A model generated the notes under the pieces. The model saw only the letters and a program-made list of their open reading frames with translations, did no database searches and was not told the origin of the DNA. DNA of 64,000 bases from Ancistrus triradiatus (Eukaryota; Chordata; Actinopteri; Siluriformes; Loricariidae): assembly GCA_025084515.1 (NCBI GenBank), contig JAJAGP010000020.1, positions 62,001-126,000 of the forward strand, given 5' to 3'. Below, piece by piece: positions 1 to 12,582 of the stretch; position 1 is the stretch's first letter; each line of letters starts with the position of its first letter. The position numbers and the translations under genes are program-made.

Positions 1-774
1 TTGAAAACGTGCCTTGCGAGAACGTCATGTTATGTTTATCAGTAAATGAAGAGTTTTCTGGTCATTGCCTTGCAGCCTGGCAAAGTACCCGAGAACGTGT
101 ATGTGCGTGTGTGCATGCACACCCGCGTGGGTGTGGAGTTTAATCGTAAATGTGCAGATGCTGTCCGTTTCATTATTTAATTCACGAGATGAAACAAAGG
201 ATGAGTCATTCTTCAAGCAGGATGTGTAGTATTAAATGACCAGCATCATTTGGGAATCCTGTGTGAAGTTTATCATTCAAGTTTCATGTTGACTCAAGAT
301 GGTCTACACGGTCTCTTGTTGGTGCACCATGGGGACCTGGACATCCCAATTTTTCACACCTGCCCCAAAACACCTGTTTTTGCCAATAAGGTTGCTTTCC
401 TTTGCCAGGCTTCCTCCCTGTGTCACGCAAGAGAGCTTGTTGTACCAAACAGGTGGTGCTGTGCATTCCTCGACACCGTGAACCGAGGAGCATCATTCAT
501 AACTAGTTGTCACTGTTGCCACCGAGAGCAGTTTATTACCTCTTATTTTGATGACTGCATTACCTCATGGGAGCATAGTAGTGCCATACTGCGCCATTCA
601 GCCTGACTACGATGTCACCCATGTGTCCTCTTGTTGCAGAGTATTTTCATTTCCAGTATTTAGCAGATCAAAGCAGGGCCAGCTCTAGACTTTTGGGGGC
701 CCAGCCAACCACACTGCCAGGCATTCTGCCAGACGAACATACAGGTATGTGCTGTTTAACGTCTGGATTACGTA
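1..774. other. no recognised gene
   Basis: A 118-codon open frame on + (250-606) has no recognisable domain, is Cys/His-rich by chance composition and overlaps open frames on the other strand. I see no splice-bounded exon. The stretch near 675-720 resembles the start of a hAT-like fish MITE but no second end was found. Confidence 0.4.
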
Positions 775-890
775 CTGCGAAACAGAACGGTGACCAAAAT
801 GAATGTTGACCAGACATTGCCATAGTCACAGTCTTTTTAGGCTACTGTGATGCAAATATAAAGGGTATTTTCCATATCCTTTGGGTGTAA
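775..890 (+). repeat. dispersed repeat, copy 1 (partner at 18905-19005)
   Basis: Shares GTTGACCAGACATT followed by CCATAGTCA and AAGGGTATTTTC with 18905-19005 in the same orientation. The family is unknown. No terminal repeats were seen. Confidence 0.6.
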
Positions 891-980
891 ACAAAAGAGT
901 ACTACTTACAGTAGGACCGACACTTACAAATGTCATTTACAGCTGGCTACAGATAAGTAGGGAAAAGTCATACATGCAAT

Positions 981-2584
981 CAGTGGTGCTTAAAAGTTTG
1001 TGAACCCTTTAGAACTTTCTATATTTCTGCATTAATATGACCTAAAACATCAGACTTACACACAAGTCCTAAAAGTAGATAAAGAGAACCCAGTTAAACA
1101 AATGAGACAAAAATATTATACTTGGTCATTTATTTATTGAGGAAAAGATGAAATATTACATATTAGTGAGTGGCAAAAGTATTTGAACCTTTGCTTTCAG
1201 TATCTGCTGTGACCCCCCTGTGCAGGCAATAACTGCAACTAAACGTTTTTTTTCCTGTAGCTGTTGATCAGTCCTGCACACCGGCTTGGAGGAATTTTAG
1301 CCCATTCCTCCGTACAGAACAGCTTCAGCTCTGGGATGTTGGTGGGTTTCCTCACATTAGCTGCTCACTTCAGGTCTTTCCACAACATTTCCCTTGGATT
1401 AAGGTCAGGACTTTGACTTGGCCATTCCAAAACATTAACTTTATTCTTCTTTAACCATTCTTTGGTAGAACGGCTTGTGTGCTTAGGGTCGTTGTCTTGC
1501 TGCATGACCCACCTTCTCTTGAGATTCAGTTCATGGACAGATGTCCTGACATTTTCCTTTAGAATTCTCTGATATCATTCAGAATTCATTGTTCCATCAG
1601 TGATGGCAAGCCGTCCTGGCCCAGATGCAGCAAAACAGGCCCAAACCATGATACTACCACCACCATGTTTCACAGATGGGATAAGGTTCTTATGCTGGAA
1701 TGCAGTGTTTTCCTTTCTCCAAACATAACGGTTTTATTTTCAACCAAAAAGTTCTATTTTGGTCTCATCCGGTCACAAAACATTCTTCCAAAAACCTTCT
1801 GGGTTGTTCAAATGATCTTTAGCAAACTGCAGATGAGCAGCAATGTTCTTTTTGGAGAGCAGTGGCTTTCTCCTTGCAACCCTGCCATGCACACCATTGT
1901 TGTTCAGTGTTCTTTTGATGGTGGACTCGTGAACATTAACATTAGTCAGTGTGAGAGAGGCCTTCAGTTGCTTAGAAGTTACCCTGGCGTCTGTTGTGAC
2001 CTCGCCAACTATTACACGCCTTGCTCTTGGAGTGATCTTTGTTGGTCGACCACTCCTGGGGAGAGTAACAATGATCTTGAATTCCCTCCATTTGTACACA
2101 ATCTGTCTGACTGTGGCTTAGTGTAGCCCAAACTCCTTAGACATCCTGTAACATTTTCCAGCCTGATGAGCATCAACAACTCTTTTTCTGAGATCCTCAG
2201 AAATCTCCTTTGTTCGTGCCATGACACACTTCCACAAACATGTGTTGTGAAGAGCAGACTTTGATAGATCCCTGTTCTTTAAATAAAACAGGGTTCCCAC
2301 TAACACCTGATTGTCAGCTCATTGATTGAAAACACCTGACTCTAATTTCACCTTCAAATTAACTGCTAATCCTAGAGGTTCACATACTTTTGCCACTCAT
2401 TAATATGTAATATTCGATCATTTTCCTCAATCAATAAATGACCAAGTATAATATTTTGTTTCATTTTTAAACTGGGTTCTCTTTATCTACTTGTAGGACT
2501 TGTGTGAAAATCTTATGTTTTAGGTCATATTTATGCAGAAATATAGAAAGTTCTAAAGGGTTCACAAACTTTCAAGCACTACTG
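981..2584 (-). mobile_element. Tc1-like DNA transposon, family A copy 1 (about 1.6 kb, full length)
   Basis: Long inverted terminal repeats of over 200 bp: the left end begins CAGTGGTGCTTAAAAGTTTG and the right end is CTTTCAAGCACTACTG followed by TA. The left TA is mutated. Between them, on the minus strand, lies a broken Tc1 transposase. Tc1 elements move by DDE cut-and-paste into TA. Three further copies of this family lie at 4638, 11774 and 43863. Confidence 0.92.
1225..2222 (-). pseudogene. Tc1 transposase, family A, degenerate
   Basis: Read on minus from the ATG at 2222. It starts MARTKEISEDLRKRVVDAHQ, the usual N-terminal paired-like HTH start of fish Tc1 transposases. It continues in a second frame (RRVIVGEVTTDARVTSKQLK, then NVNVHESTIKRTLNNNGVHG, from about 2050 to 1890) and breaks down towards the DDE domain. 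Several frameshifts and stops make it inactive. The intact protein would be about 340 residues and bind the TIRs in the nucleus. Confidence 0.85.
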
Positions 2585-2589
2585 TACAT

Positions 2590-3552
2590 TTGTAACTTCT
2601 GCTGATCTTCAACTCTAACTCCTGCCTCTGTCTGTGGATCCACAGCATTGATTGACTTTTGTGTGCAACAAAACAATTTGAATATGCTGGCAGTCCCCTC
2701 CTGGTCATTGTTCCTGTATCTACCTGAACCTGCTAATCCTGCAATCAGCTGTCAGTTCAGCACGATTTATGTGTGGCCTTATTTAGTTGGTTTCTTTGGT
2801 GGGTAACTGGTGAGGACTGGTGGTGGCCATGACTATGACTGCTACTTTTGAACCAAAGCATTGTAGAGAACAGCACACTGCATAAGTTTGTACTGGTGGT
2901 GTGCACATTTGCTGAAATCATATCAGTTAGGCTCTTCCAGTGTTTCCGCTACATAGTAAATATATTATTGCCGCCGCTGCTTCAGAACTTTATGAAATGT
3001 CATGAAATCGCAAAACTCTGCAGAGGGCTTTTATTTTGAATTGACGGATGGAGAGCTAAATGAAAGTGGAGAGCAATTATGGCCAAGGGATTGGGAGAAG
3101 ACAGGGATAGGAAAGAACAGAGAAGGGTAGATTCACTTAAGTTAAGTTAGATTGATTTGCAAAGAACATGAACATTCGCAATTCAACGTAAAGCCTAATC
3201 CTAGAGGAAAGTCAAATCCTAGAGGAAACACTGTCTTCTGTATGCTCTGTATGCTGTTCTGTACCAATGTCAGAGAACAATAAAGCAGCTCTGTAGAACA
3301 CACATCCTGTTTGACTCACTTTTAAGATCACTCGTGCTTGTAAAGCAATATACCCAGTTCTTGAAGGACAGCAGTCATTGTGAGACCATATGCCATCTGT
3401 TCGGGATCTGAAACACTGCTTGCTGAGCATGGAAAAGTCACTAAGGCATGAAGTGATTTTGTGATGAGTGCTTTGGTGTTTGAAGAGGTCAACAACTATA
3501 ACTGATCTATTCTGGACAGTCTACATAGAGAGAGAGAGATAGATATGTGGGA
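2590..3552. other. intergenic/intronic DNA, nothing recognised
   Basis: No exon, RNA gene or clear transposon was seen. A short repeated phrase (TCCTAGAGGAAA twice near 3200-3230) is the only local structure. Confidence 0.4.
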
Positions 3553-3678
3553 GGCTGCCAGGCTGCCACTGTTGGGTCCTTGAGCAATGCCCTTAACCCA
3601 CAATTGCTTGGATTGTAAGACTGTATCAATTGTAAGTCATTCTGTATAAGGTTGGCTGCCAAATGACATAAATGTAAA
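3553..3678 (+). repeat. SINE family 1 (tRNA-derived), 3' fragment
   Basis: Matches the 3' half of the SINE seen complete at 43352 and 55092: GCTGCCACTGTTGGGTCCTT, CCCTTAACCCACAATTGCTT and the AAATGACATAAATGTAAA tail. The tRNA-like head is missing. Confidence 0.8.
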
Positions 3679-3679
3679 G

Positions 3680-4637
3680 AGCACAACATTGGTGGTTCTA
3701 TGCTTCGTCAGCCTCAGAATGATACATGCTTTCTAATGTGTGGCGTACATTCATTTCTCTATATTGAGGTGACTTCATGTTGCTGAACTTCCTACAATTT
3801 CTTCCCAAGCCTGGGGTACCATACAATACCAAACAGATCATACAACTAGAAAAGGCTTTCTGTGTTGCAAAGTAGCTACTCTGACAAGTGCTTCACTCAA
3901 AAATCCTGGAGCTCAAGGAGGCAAGCACTGGTGATCCAGGGTTTGGCATCTTTCACTAGCCATCCACCAAGTGCAGGGTCACCTACCGAAATACCTGAAT
4001 AGATCTTCCACAATAATCTCACAGAAGGATGTGATGTAACTTTATGAATTAAATAATGAAATACTTCATTTGCTCAAGCATATACTGTGTGTCAAGAGTC
4101 TACACAAAAGTGTTTGGTAGCCATGTCATTGTGTTTCATTCCAATCTCGGTTTAATTTCAGGGTTGCCAGATCCTACCACATAAACAAAGCCACCAGGTC
4201 TATGGAAACAAGCCCAAAAGAATCCACATCTCTGGCAACTGTGTTCAGTTACTCTTGCGTGCATGTGCATAATGAGAAAACCGGCTGCAATCGGAGGAAT
4301 GGGATAAATATTTATTGAGCTGTGGTCTAGAATTTATGGGTGAAAGAATGAATCACCTCCAAAAAAAAGACGAATGTCTAAGTGGTATATTTGAAGTCAG
4401 GACTTTTTTAAATTATAAAATGCATGTTTGTCATCATTTTTACCTTATCCAGCTCTCCCTTCCCAGTAGGTTGTAGTAGGAGGCTGCAATGGCAAAATCA
4501 TAGAACAATCCAACAATCCATAGAAAGGTATGTGTTCATGTTGAGTGATGGAAGCCTACTTACAGTTTTGTAAGGGCTGATTCCTTAAACCAGTTGTTGT
4601 GCCTTGACAAATGCCAAGGTAGCATTAGCTCAATATA
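3680..4637. other. no recognised feature
   Basis: A/T-rich DNA with no exon signal, transposon ends or RNA gene that I can support. Confidence 0.4.
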
Positions 4638-5769
4638 CAGTTAGAATTTTCTATATTTCTGCATAAATATGACCTAAAACATCATCAGAGTTTCACACAC
4701 GTCCTAAAAGTAGATAAAGAGAACCCATTTAAACAAATGAGACAAAAATATTATACTTGGTCATTTATTCATTGAGGAAAATGATCCAATAGTACATATT
4801 AGTGAGTGACAAAAGTATGTGACCCTTTGCTTTCAGTACCTGCTGTGACCCCCCTGTGCAGCAATAACTGCAACTAAATCAGTCCTGCACACCGGCTTGG
4901 AGGAATTTTAGCCCATTCCTCCGTACAGAACAGCTTCAGCTCTGGGATGTTGGTGGGTTTTCTCACATTAGCTGCTCTCTTCAGATCCTTCCACAACATT
5001 TCCATTGGAGTAAGGTCAGGACTTTGACTTGGCCATTCCAAAACATGAACTTTATTCTTCTTTAACCATTCTTTGGTAGAACGGTTGTCTTGCTGCATGA
5101 CCCACCTTCTCTTGAGATTCAGTTCATGGACAGATGTCCTGACATTTTCCTTTAGAATTCTGACATTAGCCAATGTGAGAGAGGCCTTCAGTTGCTTAGA
5201 AGTTACCCTGGGGTCCTTTGTGACCTCACCGACTATTACACGCCTTGCTCTTGGAGTGATCTTTGTTGGTTGACCACTTCTGAGGAGGTAACAATGGTCT
5301 TCAATTTCCTCCATTTGTAGACAATCTGTTTGACTGGGGATTGGTGGAGTCCAAACTCTTTAGAGATGGTGTTGTAACCTTTTCCAGCCTGATGAGCATC
5401 AACAACTCTTTTTCGGAGGTCCTCAGAAATCTCCTTTGTGCGTACCATGACACACTTCCACAAACGTGTTGTGAAGAGCAGACTTTGATAGATCCCTGTT
5501 CTTTAAATAAAACAGGGTGCCCACTCACACCTGATTGTCATCCCATTGACTGAAAACACCTGACTAATTTCACCTTCAAATTAACTGCTAATCCTAGAGG
5601 TTCACATATTTTTGCCACTCACTAATATGTAATATTGGATCATTTTTACTCAATAAATAAATGGCCAAGTATAATATTTTTGTCTCATTTGTGTAACTGG
5701 GTTCTCTTTATCTACTTTTAGGACTTGATGATGTTTTAGGTCATATTTATGCAGAAATATAGAAAATAT
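4638..5769 (-). mobile_element. Tc1-like family A copy 2, internally deleted (about 1.1 kb)
   Basis: Same family as 981-2584. The left TIR keeps CAGT but has lost about 25 bp before AGAATTTTCTATATTTCTG. The right TIR ends near 5769, short of its tip. Relative to copy 1 about 370 bp of the catalytic region is deleted between the GAATTCT (about 5160) and ACATTAG junctions, with smaller deletions near 4877 and 5080. Confidence 0.9.
4874..5449 (-). pseudogene. Tc1 transposase, family A, internal deletion
   Basis: On minus an N-terminal HTH part (RTKEISEDLRKRVVDAHQAG) and, in another frame, a fused product retain LKASLTLANV. This jumps over the first catalytic Asp region straight to WVMQQDN (second Asp) and VLEWPSQSPDLTPMEMLW (third, Glu). 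Loss of the first Asp and the frameshift make it non-functional. It could only have moved by trans-mobilisation. Confidence 0.85.
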
Positions 5770-6529
5770 ATAGCAATATCTAGGTATGCATTGTTGTGTT
5801 TGTGGTGAGGTTGATGTTCACAAGCTGCAAGATCTCTCAGAGAATACCTGGAGACAAATGCAAAAACCCTGAACTGCCATTGACCATTAGGGTTAATGAA
5901 CATGGTCATTGTCTGGGCTTAAGGGACAGGAGGAACCTTCCAGTATCCATAATTTAAATGTAGTGACTGAACTGTCTGAATACTAATACACACAGACTGA
6001 GGTATCTGCTTGCCTGAAATGGGTTTTTAATAGTCTTCATCTGTAGTAGTCTTATTTTCTTTTTTTTGACTGAAGCACAGAAATGGGGTGTCATACATCT
6101 CTTTAACCAAGGCACAAATTTAAAACTGGCACAAGTCGACAAATGATTTCTGTTCGACTCTGCCACCATGGGAGTAGGGCTAGACCATGGGCTTGTAACA
6201 TGTTTTTTCTACAGCTCACCACTGGGCCTTGGGAATGGACTAAAACCACAGGATAGTGGTTCCTGGCAATGTTTTGTTGTGATGAGAGCTGTTTCAGCTG
6301 GAGCTCTCCAGTAGCATCTGCCACATTTATACCATTGGACTTTAAGAGACTGATATTGTATATCTGCTCACCTTTTGTCCCAACGTTAAATAAACCAAAT
6401 AAAAACTCCTATACACAAAGCCTAAGCCTTAAAGAGGTCAGCAATGATGAACTGGTAAAATGAACTGAATGATTAGTCCATCATTGAGTCTTGTGAAATG
6501 ATCAGAATCATCATAGTTTGTCTTTACGC
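5770..6529. other. no recognised feature
   Basis: No exon or transposon end could be supported. Open frames on both strands are short and mutually overlapping. Confidence 0.4.
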
Positions 6530-6830
6530 TTACGTTCCAGAAGAAGTGCTTTCTCTCTTTAGATTAATGCTAATCAAGTACCCTGTCATGTTTCTGTGAA
6601 ATATCAAAGGCTGAGGGATTTTTAATCCCTCAAAGGTGGTGTCAAGCCATAGCTTTTGCAAATCTGTGAAGTCCTAACTAATGAGAGGGCTAGCTTTGGC
6701 TTGTTACCCACCTGGAAAGAAAACTTCTAATTGGAGAATTTCCCCTCTCAATTTTTTTACCCTTTCGGTTCCAGGGAGAACTTGACAATACAACTGTTCC
6801 AATACGATGGGGAGAGTAAATACAACAAGA
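6530..6830 (+). repeat. dispersed repeat C, copy 1 (partner 29680-30030)
   Basis: Shares CAGAAGAAGTGCTTTCTCT, AATGAGAG, CTGGAAAGAAAACTTYTAATTG and TTTCGSTTCCAG in the same order and orientation with 29680-30030. The order is conserved over about 300 bp, so this is a genuine repeat family of unknown class. Confidence 0.65.
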
Positions 6831-7228
6831 TTTGTTTAAATAAAAAAATATATAATGACTCAGTATAATAAAAAAATCTATATAATGACAATTGTTTGGG
6901 CCTACAAGTCGGTCCCCCACTGGTGTCGGGATGTTGAGTGGTGATGTTTTCAAACACCCTATTGTTAGCCTTTTGTTGAGTGTCCTCTGTAGTGTACTTC
7001 TACCAGGGAGCTTGTCCTTGCCATACTCTACACATGCTCCAAAATGTTGCTGCCACAAGACTTTGGGGATATGTGGATATTTCTGGGCTACATGATCTCC
7101 AGCCAAATAGGAACTCAAAACAGGTATAATCCCATAGGAAATGAACATTTGCGTACTTAGTGTTACATATACCCTGACCAGGTGGATGCATTTCATTCCA
7201 TTTTGTTTAAACCATTTATATCATTTAT

Positions 7229-8185
7229 AGGGTTGGGTGTTGATTCAAAAATTTCAAGGACTGGGTAGCTGTTAAAAAACAACTACAAAAAAATTTGATT
7301 CCACTTATCTGTTCCTATTAATGCATTTTATGCTTCAAATACACGGCCGCTATTAGAGCAAAAATATGGCTGGATTAAGGAGACACCTATCAGCCAGGAC
7401 CGGGGCGTCATGCAATCAAGCATGTCATCATGTTGTTTTGTTTCGATACGCTCTGCTATAACATTAGCAGAAGATGGATGCTCAAAAGTTTGGCTCAGCT
7501 TTGAGAGAAAATGCAAAATGCAATATGTGTGGAAAGTTGATCTGTTTGAAGGAAGGGTGCAGCTCCAACATGGCAAAACATCTAAGACACCATCATGGTA
7601 TTGAGCTTCAGCAGTGTACCAGGTTCATCCAACTTCAGTCTCCTAGCCTAAATAATGGATTAGCTTGTACACTCTAAAATGCTTAACGCGAACAGAGCTT
7701 AACATGGTTTAAATGACCTAAAACACTGACCAAAGTTCTCTCAGATACTACTGGTGAGAAGTACTGTGTCCTGCTGAAATAACAAATGTGTGTTCCACAG
7801 GGAAAGTAATCCTTTTTACATTAAACTTTTCCTTTCCGTCTTAAACCTATTATAAGTAAGGCTTAACGTAAAAATTATTACTTTCCCTTTGGAATACGTA
7901 GATAGTACTTATGACTAGTAGTAATTGAGAGAAGATGGTGTTCCTAGTTCACTGCTTAATACATTAACCCACATTTAGCCTTTTACTTATAACAGGTTTA
8001 AATTGGAAGAAAAAAAGCGTAACATAAAAACAATTACTTCTGAAGCTGAAATATTGATAAGATACTCCATTTCTAAACATGTGGCACATCTTTTCACAAT
8101 TTTGGAATTGAAACTTGGAATTGAAAAGCAGGAAGCGATAAGCAGAATCGGAATCGATAAAATGCAAATGATACCCAACTCGAAT
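7229..8185 (+). mobile_element. hAT-like element with BED zinc-finger remnant
   Basis: The left end TAGGGTTGGGTGTTGATTC and the right end GATACCCAACTCG are imperfect inverted ends. Fragments with the same ends and interior lie at 13689-13920 and 14553-14835. The interior carries a short piece of transposase on + (7474-7650). Confidence 0.6.
7474..7650 (+). pseudogene. hAT transposase BED zinc finger fragment
   Basis: The frame MDAQKFGSALRENAK leads into CNMCGK...SNMAKHLRHHHGIE, the Cys-x2-Cys...His-x3-His arrangement of a BED-type DNA-binding finger at the N-terminus of hAT transposases. No RNase H-like catalytic core follows. The frame is lost after about 60 residues. Confidence 0.7.
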
Positions 8186-8299
8186 CGTTTACATTCATTT
8201 GTGAGGGCTGGAACTACTACTCTTAGGCCACATGCTTGACAAAAACCTGAGTACAAGCAGGATGTGACACCATGTTTACAGCATGAGCAAATAAATTGC

Positions 8300-8470
8300 A
8301 CACTGTGCCTTTTGATCGGAACATTATTCCAGGTGTTTTCTCAAAAAAACTGGTTGACTTTGTCAGGCGTGAGCAGTTTATGCACAGGGCTCACAATATA
8401 TCCTGCTGTGCTAAACAGCCACTCTGAGAGTGAGATTGTGGCACAAACAAACAGCTATTTTCTAACCAAC
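8300..8470 (-). pseudogene. hAT transposase C-terminal dimerisation domain fragment
   Basis: Reverse-strand translation of about 8343-8440 gives SEWLFSTAGYIVSPVHKLL then TPDKVNQFFF, matching the hallmark hAT dimerisation block (SERxFSTAGxxxxxxR..L.PDKVNxLxFL). It lies outside the right end of the 7229-8185 element and runs the opposite way, so it belongs to a separate hAT relic. Confidence 0.7.
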
Positions 8471-8929
8471 TAAGACATCAGTGCAAAGCAGGATTCATTT
8501 TCACGTGGGTCTTTGGCTCCATGGGTTACAACTCGTGACAATAAGCAGAAATCGCAGATGCTGCTTGCTCCTAGGTTCAGTGTTTGCTGGCTCTCGGTCC
8601 TCATTTGAAATAATGCAAAATCCTGCCAAACTGTAGCAGTTGCATATTCTTTGGTACTTGCTCACTAAACTCATGACTAGCTCTGGCCAGTTAGTTTTCT
8701 CCTCTCTTCCATTCCATGATTCCACCAAAAAGTGGAAGACCAATCAGACTGCCTCATCTCCTTCACCTCCCTCCCACCAATGTAGATGGGCCAAATGTGT
8801 TTATCTGGAAGTTTACTAGACAAATGTTTAATTTTATTTATTGTAAACTCACTTCTCCTGGTCAAGATCGCTATGGCCTTTCCACAGTGAACACATGGCA
8901 CAGGCATAAGCGAATGTAGAAAAAAAATC

Positions 8930-9420
8930 TTTGTATAATGTATTAGTATTTGGTATGTTCCCCCACTGACAGCGTGCACTAGAGCTGCCATGAACTTCAC
9001 AAATGTGAGCAAAATCGGATGATCCATGTTATCCCAGCATACAAAATTCCCAAGAGCATTTTGTGATATTACTGAACGCTTGACTTTCTGGTTCTCCATT
9101 ATTTCTTAATGGGGTATAGATCAGGTAACTGTGGAAGGAAATCTTCACTTTCTGGCAAGTAGTTGTTGCAAAGCCCTGAGGTGTGTTTTAGCTCTTTATC
9201 CTGCTGCAGTAGGAATCATATTCCACGAAGGTCCAAACAAGCACTTTCACTAGTGCTCTCTGACTTTTGGTCTCCAGTTTATGTATACATGATAAATGGC
9301 TGATCTGAACTGATGCTTGATACCCAAGCGTTCACGCTGAAAAGCTGTTTTTTGGTAGCTGTTAGATAACATCCAGAACTTCCTACCCTTATGTTTACTG
9401 TACAATATTTTTTAGAACTT
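8930..9420 (-). pseudogene. Tc1-type transposase C-terminal relic (family B)
   Basis: On minus, 9099-8940 reads SQNALGNFVCWDNMDHPIL then GGTYQILIHYTK. This matches the C-terminal SQDALW..CWDNMD...GGxTKY region of a fish Tc1 family also present at 49112-49535 on the other strand. Farther up (about 9110-9240) degenerate versions of the SPDLNP and QQDN regions can be sensed. Inactive. Confidence 0.65.
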
Positions 9421-9625
9421 TCTTCTAATGTATTCGAGGTCTATCTATACTTTTTAATCAGTATAGCTCCTCTCAATTTCCACATTTGAATGCAGAGTAC
9501 CTGCATCTGACATATTTATCTTTGCACCTTAAGATACCTGCAATGCACCTTAATTTATCCTCATTCATCATCCACTCTTGAAGTACAGGTCTCTCCTCCA
9601 CATCCGTTCACTTGAAACCAAAATA

Positions 9626-10250
9626 CAATGGTATCTCAGTTCTTGACCACCTCAGAACTCGTCGAATTCAGTTTTCGGCGCATTTTGACTAGAAAAATGT
9701 GTATTGGTTCTTGTCGTTTGCTCGGTACTCGGTACCCTTGCTTAAACTTGTATTAGTTCAGTAGAACTCCACTGAATCATGAATCAAAACTTGATTCATG
9801 ATTCGCAACTCACGATTCAGAACAAAGTGATTCAGTGAATCAGGTTTACAATAGCTTTTGCTCAGGACTGTATTCTTAGTGCAAATAAGTCTCCATATGT
9901 CCTAAAAAGGCTAGTTTATGAGAGCAAACCGAAAGCAAAACAGGAACTGAATGCTCCAGAACACAGGCTGCAGTTAGCTTAGCAACTATGCTAGCGCCCA
10001 GAGTTCATCAATACAGTAAGTGTTTTAGTTTCACTTTCAATTTCAAAGTTCACATTACATTTAACTTATGGATTTAAGAGAACATATTCCCATCATAAAT
10101 CAGGGAGCACCTGTACATCACAACTCCATTAATGCATATAATGCCTTATACAGTGTGGATTTTCTGGGGGTCTAGAACGGATTAATTCAATTTTCATTAT
10201 TCGTTATGGGAAACATTTGTGAATTAATGACAAGAACCGAGATATCACTG
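9626..10250. mobile_element. MITE family M1 copy 1, 625 bp, TA-flanked
   Basis: Begins CAATGGTATCTCAGTTCTTG after TA and ends CAAGAACCGAGATATCACTG before TA. The ends are inverted copies of each other and the target is TA, as for non-autonomous mariner-type elements. It has no coding capacity. A second copy in the opposite orientation lies at 20022-20741. Confidence 0.85.
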
Positions 10251-10381
10251 TATTGCTGAATTTGAGTGTTGGTATCGGTATTTTGAACAAACTCATTTTG
10301 TTTTACATGGTTTGCAAAGGTGTAAAAGTGCAAATAATGTTACTGATTAGAATAGCATAAAAAACAATCCATAGATTAGAG

Positions 10382-10635
10382 CAGTGATTCCCAACGTGGG
10401 GGGCAGAGCAAGGCAAATGAATACGACATGTTGAAGATACATGTGATTTGTCACTTTGTTTTGTTCCCTAAGAAGTTGCAGTTTGGTATGAATTACAGTG
10501 TTTAAAATAAATTCCAGTGGAATTTGAATTCCAATTGGAAGCAAAAGAAGTACATGTGCAAGTTGGGAGGCTTGAAAATATTCTTATCTACAAAAGGAGG
10601 GCACTGCAGAAAAAGTTTGGGCACCACTGGAGTAG
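10382..10635 (+). mobile_element. hAT-like MITE family H1 (copy 1)
   Basis: Carries GTGATTCCCAACGTGGGG at one side and GCAGAAAAAGTTTGGGCACC at the other. Interior phrases TTTGTCACTTTRTTTTGTT, AAGAAGTTGCAGTTT and TTTAAAATAAATTCCAGTGG are shared with 61205-61438. The CAGTGGTTCCCAAACTTTTTCTGC-type end is a known hAT end in fish. Confidence 0.6.
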
Positions 10636-10729
10636 AGTGAGTATAGGAAATCAGGAGTTAAATAAAGCTGAAGCACAAAAACAGTCACCATTCACTTTAT
10701 CTGCATAACACTGAACAGGGTCTCAGGAG

Positions 10730-10803
10730 AGCCGGTGCCCAGCCAGTGGCACAAGGCGCAAGGAAGGAACAACCCTAGAGAGGGTCGCCAGTCCATCATA
10801 GAG
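10730..10803 (-). repeat. dispersed repeat family 2 fragment
   Basis: Reverse complement of the 3' part of the repeat complete at 47117-47445: GCCGGTGCCCAGCCAGTGGC, GGCGCAAGG and CCAGTCCATCATAG. Confidence 0.6.
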
Positions 10804-10808
10804 CGCAA

Positions 10809-11356
10809 AAATCTGAATATTTAAAAATGTGGCACAGTAAAAAATGAAGTAATAATAGTTTGAATAATAGCAGTCCTTACACACGTCACTTATATTTTGG
10901 TCTCTTTTTTTAAGTACATTTAGTCCCAAATTTAGACATTTCGACTGAAAGATATTTAGAATTCAAATGGTGTTAAATTAGTATGTGTGTACATATTTGA
11001 GTGTGAAGTGACAATACTGTGCTTTCTGGTAATAAAGATGCCACACAAAAAATATCACTATGTAGTGTCGTGGGTTTGTAACCACACTCAGGAGAGAAAG
11101 AAGAAATGAGTAGGTGGGTGTAGTGTGTATGAGTGCTGAATGTGTGTGTGTGTGTGGTCGGGTGGGCGTTGAACGTAGCAGGCAGTGCAGTATGGCACTG
11201 TGACAGAATGAGACTATTAAGCAGAGAGAAGCTAATTCTAATTTCTAATGGCAGGTTTAGAGAACCAGGAGCTGGCCTTAGCAAGAGGAGTAAGAGGTGG
11301 GGTAAAGGGCTGATGAGTAAATAGGAGAAGACATGAAAACACGACAAAAAGCTAGA
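10809..11356 (+). repeat. inverted duplication, arm 1 (partner 12321-13066)
   Basis: About 548 bp that reappears in reverse complement at 12321-13066. One end is AAATCTGAATATTTAAAAAT, the other is ACACGACAAAAAGCTAGA. It contains a (GT)n tract near 11143-11156. Relative to arm 2 it lacks about 130 bp at 10862-10875 and has a far shorter microsatellite. No coding capacity. Confidence 0.9.
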
Positions 11357-11773
11357 GAGAAAGAAAGAGAGAAAAAGATGAATATCAAGGACAATATCAA
11401 GAAGTATATGAACAGACACGAAAGGTGGACAAGATCTGGCAGGGGCAGTGAGGACAGAAGAAATGAAAGCAGTATAATTTAGACTAAAGCAAGGCAAGGT
11501 AGCTGAATAGGAACTAGAGAAAAAACCCAACAACAATCAATGTGAAATAGAGCAACATTATTCTGGAGAGGTAGAGATACAAACTACATCCAACAGAGGC
11601 TTTAATGAGCCGTGGCATCAGTGCAGAGTCGCTTCCTTCTTCTTTCTCTCTCTGCAATGTAATAAAGTGCTGCAGTTAGATCATGGCAGAGCAGAAGAAC
11701 ATGATCAGTCTGTTCAGAACTGTCTGGAGACCAACGTGATGTAACCAGTTTTATAGTCTCAGGAAAGGTTATA
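11357..11773. other. spacer between inverted arms, GA-rich start, no gene
   Basis: Starts with a GA microsatellite (11353-11377). There are no exons or transposon ends before the Tc1 that begins at 11774. Confidence 0.5.
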
Positions 11774-12320
11774 CAGTGGTGCTTGAAGGTTGGGGAACCC
11801 TTTAGAATTTTCTTTATTTCTGCATAAATATGACCTAAAACATCAGATTTTCACACCGGCCTGGAGGAATTTTAGCCCATTCCTCCGTACAGAACAGCTT
11901 CAGCTCTGGGATGTTGGTGGGTTTCCTCACATTAGCTGCTCGCGTCAGGTCCTTCCACAACATTTTGATTGGATTAAGGTCAGGACTTCCAAAACATGAA
12001 CTTCATTCTTCTGTAACCATTCTTTGGTAGAACGGCTTGTGTGCTTAGGGTCGTTGTCTTGCTGCATGACCCACCTTCTCTTGAGATTCAGTTCATGGAC
12101 AGATGTCCTGACATTTTCCTTTAGAATTCTCTGATATCATTCAGAATTCATTGTTCCATCAATGATTGCAAGCCATCCTGGTCCAGATGCAGCAAAACAG
12201 GCCCAAACCATGATACTACCACCACCATGTTTCACAGATAAGATAAGGTTCTTATGCTGGAATGCAATGTTTTCCTTTCTCCAAACATAACACTTTTCTT
12301 TTAAACCAAAAAGTTCAAAA

Positions 12321-12582
12321 TCTAGGTTTTTGTCGTGTTTTCATGTCTTCTCCTATCTGCCCTTTACCCCACCTCTTACTCCTCTTTCTAAGGTCAGCTC
12401 CTGGTTCTCTAAACCTGCCATTAGAAATTGGAATTAGCTTCTCTCTGCTTAATAGTCTCATTCTGTCACAGTGCCATACTGCCCTGCCTGCTACGTTCAA
12501 CACCCCCACACACACCCCCACACACCCCCACACACACCCACGCACCCACGCACCCACACACCCACACACCCACACACCCACA

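Noticed and set aside
250..606. 118-codon open frame on +
   Set aside because: Cys/His-rich but without a zinc-finger spacing. Antisense frames are equally open. No homology recognised.
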